The notes: generated by a model from the letters alone, not told the origin. Shown: positions 16,196 to 24,361, counted from the first letter of the stretch. The stretch is 40,271 nucleotides of DNA from Heyndrickxia ginsengihumi (GCF_011008565.1 NZ_JAAIWK010000032.1:1-40271), one strand, 5' to 3'. Translations and numbers: made by a program.

Positions 16196-16228
16196 TATCA
16201 ATTGCAAATTTGCAATTGATATTTTTTT
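16196..16228 (+). terminator. Perfect 26-bp palindrome followed by poly-T
   Basis: TATCAATTGCAAA (16196-16208) is the exact reverse complement of TTTGCAATTGATA (16209-16221), and T residues follow at 16222-16228. As RNA it gives a stem of about 11 bp with a tiny loop. No ORF worth naming ends just upstream, so it may be the end of a lost gene or of an untranslated RNA, or an operator. Confidence 0.55.
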
Positions 16229-16673
16229 GTGAAAAATACTATGTCTGATATGTTAACAAAAAACGAGATTAATATGAAAAGTACAGTTAGAATCAAACTA
16301 AAGGCAGGGTCATTCTAAAAGAAAAAGGGGTGGATGTATGAGGGAACTTTACAGATATACAGATATTGTATACACAGACAGTTGCAGCCGATCCAGTTTT
16401 GGTGCCGTCATTTTCTAAAATTAAGTTAGTAGCAATGGCTATATGTTTATAAGAAGCGCTTTGCAAATTTTCATTTACGCATAAATTGATGTTTAGACTG
16501 ATGATTAGTATTCCAATGTAATAGGGACGGATTTTATATAGTTTTATTTTCACATTTACAGCACCGATTGAAGAGGAATTAGAATGAGGAGCAATGATAA
16601 GTAAAATTACAAATTAAATAATTTGAAAATTAAAAAAATAATGCATTGTAGTTTTACAAAAGGAGATGGGATA

Positions 16674-18149
16674 ATGAGTAACTATTTAATGAAAGAGCCA
16701 AATGAGTTAGCTGTCAAAGATCCATCATTATATAATGAGGACCTTGCCCCTGTTTCTAAGGAGAAAAAGAATTGGAATTGGCTCAATTATACAACTGTTT
16801 GGATGGGAATGGTTCATAATATTGTTGCTTATGAAACAGCAGGAAGCTTATTAAGTTTAGGAATGAATGTATGGCAAGCGTTGGCCACTGTCATAGTAGC
16901 AAATGTCATTTTAATTGCTGCGATGTGGTTAAATAGTTCTTCTGGAGCGAAATATGGAGTCCCATTTCCAGTTTTAATCCGGGCGATTTTTGGCTATAAA
17001 GGTGCTCAAATTCCGATTATTATTCGTGCATTTGTTGCCATCTTTTGGTTCGCAGTCCAAGCGTATGCAGGTAGTAAGGCAGTCGGTGCAGTTTTAGGCG
17101 TATTAATACCGGGTTGGCACAGTTTAGCAAGTTTTCATCTTTTAGGCATGGGTTTAGATGATGCTATTGCGGTTGCACTTTTTTGGATCTTACATGCATA
17201 TGTCATTTCGCATGGGATGGAACGAGTCAAATTTTTTGAACTTTGGGCAGGACCACTTGTCATTGTGTTAGGATTAGGACTAGTCATTTGGGCAATTGTT
17301 GTATCGAAAGGCTTTGGTCCTTTATTTAGCGAACCATCAAAATTATCTGGAGGGGAATTCTGGGGAGTATTTTGGATTTCTGTTACTGGGCTTATTGGTA
17401 CATGGGCAACATTAATTCTTAATATACCTGATTTTACCCGTTTTTCTCGTAGTCAAAAGGACCAAATGATTGGTCAAGGAATTGGATTGCCTGGAACAGC
17501 CATTATTTTTTCAATTATGAGTATTATTACGACTTCAGGCACTATCATTGCCTTTGGTAAGCCGATTTGGGATCCGGTCGAGTTATTACAACAGTTTGGA
17601 AATCCAATTATTTTAATCTTAGGTGCAATCGCTTTGTTAATTGCTACTTTGTCTGTCAATGTAGCAGCAAACGTAGTTTCTCCAGCGTACGATTTAGTAA
17701 ACTTATTTCCGAAAAAGTTGAATTTCGTAAAGGCTGGTCTCATTTCCATCGTAATAGCATTATTCTTTGCCCCATGGCTTTGGTACAACAATTCTGGAAT
17801 CATTTTTAGTATTCTTGGAGCAATTGGAGGAGCACTCGGCCCAGTTGCAGGAATGATGATTGCTGATTATCATATCGTGCGCCGTGGTAAATATGATATG
17901 GCAAGTTTCTATAAAAAAGATGGGGAATATGAATATAAAAACGGATGGAACGTCAATGCCCTTATTTCATTGGCGATAGGGTTAATAGCTTCCTTTATCG
18001 GTTTAATATTCCCAGCATTAAAAGAGCTGTACAATTATTCCTGGTTTTTAGGGATTGGAGTTGGATTTATCTCTTATGTTATGTTGATGCGATCTTCTAG
18101 TAAACATCAAGAAAACATTCTTGAAAATATCCCAACTTCGATCGATTAG
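16674..18149 (+). CDS. NCS1-family permease (purine/cytosine/allantoin/hydantoin type, PucI-like)
   Basis: A 491-residue secondary transporter with about 12 hydrophobic helices, of the cytosine/purine/uracil/thiamine/allantoin permease family. Family features include NWLNYTTVWMGMVHN near the N-terminus, PVLIRAIFGYKGAQIP, LNIPDFTRFSRSQ and GMMIADYHIVRRGKYD. It imports a nucleobase or related ring compound with a cation. It resembles B. subtilis PucI, so allantoin is possible, but no purine catabolic genes are nearby. The frame is open from 16623, but the ATG at 16674 with AAAAGGAG about 8 nt upstream is the better start. A terminator follows. Confidence 0.88.
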   Translation: MSNYLMKEPNELAVKDPSLYNEDLAPVSKEKKNWNWLNYTTVWMGMVHNIVAYETAGSLLSLGMNVWQALATVIVANVILIAAMWLNSSSGAKYGVPFPVLIRAIFGYKGAQIPIIIRAFVAIFWFAVQAYAGSKAVGAVLGVLIPGWHSLASFHLLGMGLDDAIAVALFWILHAYVISHGMERVKFFELWAGPLVIVLGLGLVIWAIVVSKGFGPLFSEPSKLSGGEFWGVFWISVTGLIGTWATLILNIPDFTRFSRSQKDQMIGQGIGLPGTAIIFSIMSIITTSGTIIAFGKPIWDPVELLQQFGNPIILILGAIALLIATLSVNVAANVVSPAYDLVNLFPKKLNFVKAGLISIVIALFFAPWLWYNNSGIIFSILGAIGGALGPVAGMMIADYHIVRRGKYDMASFYKKDGEYEYKNGWNVNALISLAIGLIASFIGLIFPALKELYNYSWFLGIGVGFISYVMLMRSSSKHQENILENIPTSID

Positions 18150-18193
18150 CTTATAAATGATGTAAAAATATTTTATCAATACACTAATATCAT

Positions 18194-18238
18194 CCCCTGT
18201 ATGAACAAGAGCGGAGAGCTTACATACGAGGGGTTTTT
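18194..18238 (+). terminator. Intrinsic terminator after the NCS1 permease
   Basis: CCCCTGTATG (18194-18203) pairs with CATAC-G-AGGGG (18223-18233, one bulged G), followed by TTTTT. Confidence 0.8.
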
Positions 18239-18291
18239 CTTATGGAATGAGTAATGGTTTCATCATTTAAAGCATGTAAATAGTAAATGAA

Positions 18292-18666
18292 CTAGAATTG
18301 ATCCGATGATGTTCTAGCACTCTGATTTTTTAACAGAATGGTTCCTTTAACAACTATTTTATGTTGACACGTCCCTCTAAGTTTCATGTGTGCGCCTACT
18401 TTCTGTAGATAAATCGTAACTTGATCTCCTGCATAAACAGGGGAGATAAATGATAGGTCGAATTGATCAGGCCATTGAAATAAGGACAATTCGCTTGAAA
18501 TAGCACTCCATATTTTAGCCATCGTCAACATCCCATGAGCAATCTTGTCAGAAAACCCATATTGCTGTGCATATTTTTGGCTAAGATGAATCTGATTGTA
18601 ATCACCAGACAAGCTTGCATAAACTTCTATATCCTGCTCAGTAACTTGAAATTTAATGATCTTCAA
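18292..18666 (-). CDS. MaoC-type (R)-specific hydratase, catalytic subunit
   Basis: A 124-residue single hot-dog-fold protein. The hydratase motif is YASLSGDYNQIH, with catalytic Asp22 and His27, followed by AHGML. Such proteins hydrate trans-2-enoyl thioesters or dehydrate (3R)-hydroxyacyl thioesters. I place the start at the TTG at 18666, which has AGGTG 6 nt before it and overlaps the previous gene by 14 nt; a TTG at 18681 is possible. The upstream neighbour encodes the matching non-catalytic subunit, so the two probably form a heterodimer like mycobacterial HadA-HadB. It is the last gene of the BirA-type operon. Confidence 0.82.
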   Translation of the reverse strand: MKIIKFQVTEQDIEVYASLSGDYNQIHLSQKYAQQYGFSDKIAHGMLTMAKIWSAISSELSLFQWPDQFDLSFISPVYAGDQVTIYLQKVGAHMKLRGTCQHKIVVKGTILLKNQSARTSSDQF

Positions 18667-19057
18667 GCAGATCACCTGCAATTAATTCTGTTGTCCCTGT
18701 GAAGCAAAGTTGCTTATTATGATCATAAATCTTAAGATCTTGGCTGATAAACGTCTTTTTTTGGCGTTGTATGTGTTTTGTCAAAGTAATGAAACCAGTA
18801 TATGGTTGATCAATGTACATGATTTGATGGCATGTACATGTTTGTCTTCTATGAATAACAGGTGCCGTCAGCTTCCATGGTGTTTTGATTATCTTATAAA
18901 CAATTGTAGGCATTGTAGGAGGGACAGGAATCGTTCGATAACCGTATGACTTAGCTGTTTTATCACTGTAATAAATTGGATTTTGATCACCGACTAAGTG
19001 AATAAATTGGTGTACCTCAGCTTTTGTAAAAAGAAAGGAATAGGACTTTGTTTGCAT
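18653..19057 (-). CDS. FAS1-like dehydratase domain protein (HadA-like, non-catalytic MaoC subunit)
   Basis: A 134-residue protein of the MaoC N-terminal/FAS1-like dehydratase type. The segment LVGDQNPIYYSD aligns with the hydratase motif of its neighbour but has Tyr29 where the catalytic His should be, as in HadA/HadC-type partner subunits. RTIPVPPTMPTIV is also typical of this type. It should bind the acyl chain and complete the active site together with the downstream subunit. The ATG is preceded by GAGGTGATAGT. It lies 104 nt after the thiolase gene on the same strand. A TATAAT in that gap could be a secondary promoter, but its -35 is poor. Confidence 0.82.
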   Translation of the reverse strand: MQTKSYSFLFTKAEVHQFIHLVGDQNPIYYSDKTAKSYGYRTIPVPPTMPTIVYKIIKTPWKLTAPVIHRRQTCTCHQIMYIDQPYTGFITLTKHIQRQKKTFISQDLKIYDHNKQLCFTGTTELIAGDLLEDH

Positions 19058-19161
19058 ACTATCACCTCATAAAGGAGAATGGAGACACTAATATTAACGC
19101 TTATTGACCATTTACCTTGAAATTATAGTGGTTATGTAGGGATTTGAATTTTTTTGCCCAA

Positions 19162-20253
19162 TCACATCACTTTCAATAACATCGCAACGCCGACTCCACC
19201 GCCGCTGCCTATTGCAGCAACTACATATTGTACTTTTCGATTTCTTTGTACTTCATAAAACAATCTTGTAATTAAAATTGCTCCTGATGCACCATACGGG
19301 TGACCAATTGTAAGGGCACCGCCATTAACATTTAATTTTTCGTATGGGATCGAGAGTTCTTGGGAGCAAGAGACGATTTTCGACGCAAAGGCTTCATTGA
19401 TTTCAAATAGATCGATATCTTTAATCGTGAGATTATTTCTATTTAATAACTTCTGAATAGCGGGTACAGGTGCAATTCCAGGAAAATTTGGATGTACGCC
19501 TGAAATCTGGCTATCAATAAAGTATAAAACTGGCTGAAACCCAAGATCATGGGCTTTTCCTTCTTCCATAACTATTACTGCACAGGCACCATCGTGAATA
19601 CCACAGCTGTTGGCAGCAGTGACCGTTCCGTTCTGTTTGAAAGCCGGTTTGGCCCGTTTTAACAGCTTTTCGATGTTTCTTGTTCGGTATAATTCTTCGT
19701 CTCTTTTAAAGGAATCTATAGCCAATATTTCTTTCTCATAATGGGCAGCTTTAAAAGCGTCCCAACTCCGTTGATAGCTTAATAGAGCGTATTCATCCTG
19801 CATCGTTCTCGTAATATTGTATGTTTCAGCTACATATTCAGCTGCAATTCCCATATCAGGATCTCCGATACGGTTTGGCGAAAATTGTGCACGTTTATGA
19901 TAAGGAGAAGTGCTTGCACTTTCTACGCCACCTGCGAGATAGCATGAGCCGGCTCCTGCTTGCACGAGGTAACAGGCGATGCGAATCGCTTCAAGGCCTG
20001 CACTGCATTGCCGGTCAATCGTAAAGCCTGGAACGGAAAGGGGGAGTCCAGCTTCAAGAACAGATAAACGGGCGATATTTCCTCCAGGACCGACTACATT
20101 TCCGAGTATAACATCCTCGATATCCTCCTCAATACCTTTAGATAAGAAGGTTAGAAGTGGGGCAGCCAGCAGGTGTGGGACCAGTCCTTTAAGTATACCG
20201 TTTTTCTTACCAATCGGTGTACGCTTGGCATTGACAATGACAGCTTGATTCAT
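19162..20253 (-). CDS. yhfS: Thiolase-family protein (YhfS-like) lacking the second catalytic Cys
   Basis: A 363-residue thiolase, about 30 residues shorter than common acetyl-CoA acetyltransferases. The nucleophile Cys83 (DRQCSAGLEA), NEAFA (286-290) and His318 (GGALTIGHPYGASG) are present. The second catalytic Cys of biosynthetic thiolases, normally in a CxGGGxG segment, is replaced: here the segment is AAIGSGGGVG with Gly349 at that place. It may therefore catalyse only part of the thiolase reaction or use a different acid/base. The start ATG overlaps the stop of the ligase gene (TGATG), a sign of translational coupling. B. subtilis has the same gene order yhfU-yhfT-yhfS, as far as I recall under BirA control. 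Confidence 0.88.
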   Translation of the reverse strand: MNQAVIVNAKRTPIGKKNGILKGLVPHLLAAPLLTFLSKGIEEDIEDVILGNVVGPGGNIARLSVLEAGLPLSVPGFTIDRQCSAGLEAIRIACYLVQAGAGSCYLAGGVESASTSPYHKRAQFSPNRIGDPDMGIAAEYVAETYNITRTMQDEYALLSYQRSWDAFKAAHYEKEILAIDSFKRDEELYRTRNIEKLLKRAKPAFKQNGTVTAANSCGIHDGACAVIVMEEGKAHDLGFQPVLYFIDSQISGVHPNFPGIAPVPAIQKLLNRNNLTIKDIDLFEINEAFASKIVSCSQELSIPYEKLNVNGGALTIGHPYGASGAILITRLFYEVQRNRKVQYVVAAIGSGGGVGVAMLLKVM

Positions 20254-21713
20254 CAGAGCTTCACCATCGCATGTAATCGCTCCCTTAGTTCGGAGCGTGC
20301 AATTTTACCGCCTATGGTGAGTGGCATTTTTTCAATGAAAAACCATTTGCGCGGCACTTTATACGAAGCTAATCGCAAATTGCACCAATTTATTAGTTTG
20401 TTTTTCGATGTTTCTCCTTGAATAACAGCTGCAACGATTTGCCCCCAATAAGGATCTGCTAGTCCAATAACGGCTGCTCTTTCTACATCTGGATGTAAAG
20501 ATAATACCATCTCTATTTCCTCTGGAAAAATATTTATTGCCCCATATAAAATCATGTTATTTTCACGTCCAACCAAATATAAGTAGCCATCTTCATCTAA
20601 ATAGCCCATATCATGAACTGTAACCCAGCCGTACTCATCTTTAAGCGATTGCGTCGTTGTACTATGCTCACCCTCTATGTATCCTATAAATGCCATTTTG
20701 CTGTGCACATAAATTTTCCCTATTTCGTATGGTCCCGCAGTTTCTTGATTGTTTCTTCTTATCTGTATCTCCACATTGTGACAAGGTTTGCCGACAGATC
20801 CAGGTTTTTGCTCATCAGTTAAAAACGTAATAAAACTTAGTTCACTGGCACCATAAAATTCATATAAGGAATGTTGAGGAAAAAAGTTCTTCACTTTTTG
20901 CTTAGAATGTTCTTCCCATTTTGCTCCTGATGAAATAATTTTTATTGGAGTGTTGATCACCGCTCCCTTTTTTAGGAGCGCTTCGATCATTGTCGGTACA
21001 GTATAGATAACGGAAATAGGATGCTCGTGTAAAAATGAGATCGTTTCTGTAGCAGAAAATTTTGCGAGCAAATATACAGTTCCACCTAAAAAGAGAGTGC
21101 TGACAGCCCCATATAAAAAATGAGAATAGATTAAGGATCCTGGTATAAGGATGCGGTCGTTTTCTTGAATATGAAAATCAATAAGATTACACTTAAAACT
21201 TTCTATCCAAGATTGATGAGAACGAATAAATGCTTTTGGATTCCCTGTCGATCCGGAAGTAAATCCCATATAAAATGGGGCGCTACTATTATTCTCACGC
21301 AGTAGCTTCGTATGCAAATATTGTCTGATGCTTATTAAACAATCGTCCCACAACATAACATTTTCATATATGCTTTTTAGCTTTTTATAAAACTGTTTCG
21401 ATGTGATCCAAATAGAGGGGGAAGCTAATGCCCCACGTTTCAGCAACTCATTGTTTTTCCATTTTAAATCGAACGGAACTGCTATCCACCCTGCGGCTGC
21501 AGCGCCTGCAAAAACCTGTAAAAAAGGAATCCCATTTTCCATATAAATACCTACTATTTTATTAGTACTATGAAGAGTATGTAGCCAGTTGGCAGTTTGA
21601 TTGACTGCCTCATACCACTCACGGTAGCTTATTTTTTGTTCCTTTGTACAAATAGCAAGTTTATCTGGAAACTGTTTTGCGTATATCTCATAGGTGGAAG
21701 TAATAAGCGACAT
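20253..21713 (-). CDS. yhfT: Acyl-CoA ligase, class I adenylate-forming (YhfT-like)
   Basis: Activates a carboxylic acid with ATP and CoA. The 486-residue protein has the P-loop-like motif GFTSGSTGNPKAF (150-162), YEFYGASE (about 283-290), the hinge segment LVGRENNMILYGAINIFPEEIE and the C-terminal catalytic Lys in GGKIARSEL. The chain-length preference cannot be read directly. It is between bioY (gap 12 nt) and the thiolase (1-nt overlap), so it is part of the biotin-regulated operon. A pimelate or fatty acid substrate feeding biotin precursor supply is plausible but is inference. The ATG has AAGGAGG upstream. Confidence 0.88.
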   Translation of the reverse strand: MSLITSTYEIYAKQFPDKLAICTKEQKISYREWYEAVNQTANWLHTLHSTNKIVGIYMENGIPFLQVFAGAAAAGWIAVPFDLKWKNNELLKRGALASPSIWITSKQFYKKLKSIYENVMLWDDCLISIRQYLHTKLLRENNSSAPFYMGFTSGSTGNPKAFIRSHQSWIESFKCNLIDFHIQENDRILIPGSLIYSHFLYGAVSTLFLGGTVYLLAKFSATETISFLHEHPISVIYTVPTMIEALLKKGAVINTPIKIISSGAKWEEHSKQKVKNFFPQHSLYEFYGASELSFITFLTDEQKPGSVGKPCHNVEIQIRRNNQETAGPYEIGKIYVHSKMAFIGYIEGEHSTTTQSLKDEYGWVTVHDMGYLDEDGYLYLVGRENNMILYGAINIFPEEIEMVLSLHPDVERAAVIGLADPYWGQIVAAVIQGETSKNKLINWCNLRLASYKVPRKWFFIEKMPLTIGGKIARSELRERLHAMVKL

Positions 21714-21725
21714 GATTAAACCTCC

Positions 21726-22301
21726 TTAAAAAGGTGATTCATGTGCATTTTTTGAATTTGAAATACTCCGGTTGAAAAATGGATATTTTCGTAGTTTATA
21801 CACTAAAAAAGATGCAAAAATCGCTTTAACGATATCGCCGGGAATATAGACTAAACTTATTTTTATCGTTTTTAGAAGGGAAAGATGCATTATGAAAGCT
21901 TGTACCGGTATGCCAAGCAAATAAATTAAAAAAACGCCTACAGTAAGATTTACGATTAAAATATGTCTGAAACGTAATGAACGGAAAAGTGAAAAAATAT
22001 AGCCGATAAAAAAAGTGACGATTGGATATCCGAATAAATAACCAGCACTTGGTCCAACAAAAACGCTTAAACCACCGCGGCCTCCAGATAAAATTGGCAT
22101 TCCGACGGCAACAAGCAATAAGTAAAGAATTTGACTATAAGCTCCGAGTCTAGCTCCTAGTATGCCCCCAGCTAGAAGGAAGCCAATTGTTTGAAGTGTG
22201 ATAGGGACGGGGGTGAAAGTTAACATAATTGGTGGAATCAAGCCAAGAGCCCCCATTACGGCAGCAAATAAAGCAATATACATCATTTCTTTTGTCTTCA
22301 T
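21726..22301 (-). CDS. bioY: Biotin transporter BioY (ECF S component)
   Basis: A 191-residue membrane protein with six hydrophobic helices. The BioY signature GARLGAYSQILYLLLVAVGMP and GLSVFVGPSAGYLFGYP is clear. BioY binds biotin and imports it alone or with the shared ECF ATPase module, whose genes are not in this window. It is the first gene of a five-gene minus-strand operon, and a BirA-type operator overlaps its promoter. B. subtilis YhfU is the likely counterpart. Confidence 0.95.
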   Translation of the reverse strand: MKTKEMMYIALFAAVMGALGLIPPIMLTFTPVPITLQTIGFLLAGGILGARLGAYSQILYLLLVAVGMPILSGGRGGLSVFVGPSAGYLFGYPIVTFFIGYIFSLFRSLRFRHILIVNLTVGVFLIYLLGIPVQAFIMHLSLLKTIKISLVYIPGDIVKAIFASFLVYKLRKYPFFNRSISNSKNAHESPF

Positions 22302-22350
22302 TATAATTTCTCCTAACGTATTTTATTTTTGAAAGTGGGAATATATGGCC

Positions 22351-22380
22351 ATTTTAGCGCCGAATAACATAATATGTCAA
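22351..22380 (-). promoter_or_regulatory. Promoter of the bioY operon
   Basis: Read on the minus strand: TTGACA (22380-22375), an 18-nt spacer, TAAAAT (22356-22351). The -35 box lies inside the left arm of the BirA-type operator. Confidence 0.75.
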
Positions 22381-22406
22381 CGTAAAAATAATTTAAGTTA
22401 ACATAT
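22372..22406. promoter_or_regulatory. BirA-type biotin operator
   Basis: ATATGTCAAC (22372-22381), 15 nt, GTTAACATAT (22397-22406): an inverted repeat with one mismatch and the GTTAAC half-sites and spacing typical of firmicute BirA operators. It covers the -35 box of the bioY promoter, so biotin-loaded BirA would repress the whole operon. Confidence 0.85.
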
Positions 22407-22650
22407 TTGTAGTCAGTAAAAAATACAGTTCATTAAAAAATCGAGCATTACAAGTTCTGTTTTTTAAGAAGGAAAGATTGCATTCGTTGAGAAATGATTT
22501 TTAAAATTTGTTACAAGCAATTGAGGATTAAAATTGAAGTTAAAAATGTTATTGAAGGGGTATGATAATATTATTAGAGTACATTGAAAAATGTTTTACG
22601 AAGAAAAACAAAAAAGGTGAATGTAAGATCGAGATAAGGATGTGGAGAGC

Positions 22651-24192
22651 GTGTCAGAGACAGATATGTCGAAATACGAGAAGAAAATCATTGTAAGGAA
22701 TATCCGGATGGAAGACATAGATGAAATTATGAAGCTATGGAAACGCTGTTTTCCAGGAATGGAGCCGTGGAAGCGGGAACAGTTAGAAAGTCATATTCGT
22801 ATTTTTCAGGAAGGGCAATTCTGTGTGGAGTATGAGGATAAAATTGTTGGTTCCTGTTCAAGTTTAATCGTCAACTTTGATGAATACGATGACCAACATA
22901 CATGGAATACCATTACAGATAACGGATATATTACAAATCATGATCCTCATGGATTTAATCTATATGGTATTGAAGTAATGGTTGATCCTGAATATCGCCG
23001 CATGAAAATTGGACACCGTCTGTACGAAGCGCGAAAGGAGCTCGCACGTCAATTAAATCTTCAAAGTATTATTATTGGTGGCCGCATACCAAATTACTAT
23101 AAATATAAGGATAAAATGACGCCGCGTGAGTATGTGGCAGAGGTTGAAAAACATAGCATATATGATCCTGTATTGTCCTTTCAACTTTTAGAAGGATTTA
23201 AAATTAAACGTATTAATAGCCGTTACCTTCCGGATGACGTCGCATCTGCTTCATTTGCGACTTTGATGGAGTGGAACAATATTGATTATCTTCCAAAGTC
23301 ACGACGTGTTTATCGGGCATCATTTCCAGTACGAATTTGTGCAATACAGTACATGATGAAGAAAATTGATTCATTTGAGGATTTTACTAAGCAAATTGAA
23401 TATTATGTAGATGTTGCAGCCGACTTCGGTTCAGATTTTGCTGTTTTTCCAGAAATTTTTACGACTCAGTTGATGTCATATCTAGAAGAAAAACGGCCAG
23501 ATCGTGCTGTTCGCCGATTAGCCGAATATACTGATCAATACATCGAATTGTTTACAGAACTTGCAGTAAGATATAACGTCAATATTATTGGTGGATCACA
23601 TTTTGTTGAAGAAGATGGAGATATTTATAATGTTGGCTATCTATTTCGCCGAGACGGTACAATCGAGACACAGACGAAGCTTCATGTAACACCTAATGAG
23701 CGCAAATGGTGGGGGATTGCGGAAGGAAATGAAATTAATGTATTTGATACGGATTGTGGTAAAATTGCCATTCAAATTTGTTATGACATTGAGTTCCCGG
23801 AACTCGCGCGCATTGCAGTAGATAACGGGGCAAATATTATTTTTGTTCCGTTTTGTACAGATGATCGTCAAGGATATCTCCGTGTTCGATATTGTGCGCA
23901 GGCACGGGCGATTGAAAATCAAGTATATACTTGTATTGCAGGTACTGTTGGAAACTTAACACATGTAGAAAACATGGATATTCAGTATGCACAATCCGGT
24001 ATTTTCTCACCTTCAGACTTTGGATTTGCAAGGGATGGAATTGTTGGGGAGTGTGATGCCAATGTTGATACGGTGGTTGTCGGTGACGTCGATCTTGAAA
24101 AATTGAGACGTCATCGTAATAGCGGTTCCGTACGACAATTGCGAGATCGCAGAAGAGATTTATACAGGATTGAATTTAACGAATCCAACTAA
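22651..24192 (+). CDS. yhcX: GNAT acetyltransferase fused to a nitrilase-family amidohydrolase (YhcX-like)
   Basis: A two-domain protein. The N-terminal GNAT domain (about 15-200) has VDPEYRRMKIGHRLYEARKE, the acetyl-CoA-binding loop. The C-terminal carbon-nitrogen hydrolase domain (about 225-500) has the catalytic triad Glu268 (FPEIFTTQ), Lys343 (TKLHVTPNE) and Cys377 (IQICYDIEFPE). The frame begins at a GTG at 22642. I prefer the GTG at 22651, which gives 513 residues and a start MSETDMSKYEKK like the one I recall for B. subtilis YhcX. The fused domains suggest removal or transfer of an amide and acetyl group on a small molecule; the substrate is unknown to me. It is a single-gene unit. Confidence 0.88.
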   Translation: MSETDMSKYEKKIIVRNIRMEDIDEIMKLWKRCFPGMEPWKREQLESHIRIFQEGQFCVEYEDKIVGSCSSLIVNFDEYDDQHTWNTITDNGYITNHDPHGFNLYGIEVMVDPEYRRMKIGHRLYEARKELARQLNLQSIIIGGRIPNYYKYKDKMTPREYVAEVEKHSIYDPVLSFQLLEGFKIKRINSRYLPDDVASASFATLMEWNNIDYLPKSRRVYRASFPVRICAIQYMMKKIDSFEDFTKQIEYYVDVAADFGSDFAVFPEIFTTQLMSYLEEKRPDRAVRRLAEYTDQYIELFTELAVRYNVNIIGGSHFVEEDGDIYNVGYLFRRDGTIETQTKLHVTPNERKWWGIAEGNEINVFDTDCGKIAIQICYDIEFPELARIAVDNGANIIFVPFCTDDRQGYLRVRYCAQARAIENQVYTCIAGTVGNLTHVENMDIQYAQSGIFSPSDFGFARDGIVGECDANVDTVVVGDVDLEKLRRHRNSGSVRQLRDRRRDLYRIEFNESN

Positions 24193-24213
24193 ATAAAACG
24201 TATTGAAGGAACC

Positions 24214-24361
24214 AGAGGCTGGGACAAAACTCAAAAGTGGTTAGCTAAAGAAGAACATTGCACAAATCAGCTCCGGAAAGCGAAATATATTTCCTGAGCG
24301 GGGGTTGAGCGCAACATTCGCTATTTCTTTAGTTAATATACTTTTGTGCCAGCCTCTTTTT
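24214..24361. repeat. GGCTGGGACA-type inverted repeat element acting as terminator
   Basis: AGAGGCTGGGACAAAA (24214-24229) pairs with TTTTGTGCCAGCCTCT (24342-24357), then TTTTTA. Inside, TTAGCTAAAGAA pairs with TTCTTTAGTTAA, and GCTCCGGAAA with TTTCCTGAGC, giving a long branched hairpin of about 144 nt. Elements with this outer end are common between genes in Bacillales. It fills most of the gap between the yhcX-like gene and the oxidase gene. Confidence 0.7.

Larger units (their letters stand above)
15737..16673. other. AT-rich gene-free stretch with a palindromic terminator-like hairpin
   Basis: Apart from the terminator at 15743 and the palindrome at 16196-16221, I see no gene. ORFs here are short and lack family motifs. 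The segment may hold the promoter of the permease gene, but no convincing -35/-10 pair was found. It looks like eroded sequence. Confidence 0.5.
22302..22650. other. Divergent intergenic region, bioY operon / yhcX-like gene
   Basis: The left part holds the bioY promoter and BirA-type operator. The right part should hold the promoter of the rightward gene, but I found no convincing boxes. No small gene is seen. Confidence 0.5.

Noticed and set aside
16338-16418. 26-codon ORF MRELYRYTDIVYTDSC... with a GGGGTGG sequence before it
   Set aside because: Too short, no motif, no terminator, and in an eroded region; the Shine-Dalgarno-like sequence alone is not enough.
18194-18238. Terminator also serving the minus-strand dehydratase operon
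   Set aside because: On the minus strand no T-run follows the stem, so it is credited only to the permease gene.
19979-20421. Plus-strand ORFs opposite the thiolase and ligase genes
   Set aside because: Antisense shadows of well-conserved genes; low-complexity translations without motifs.
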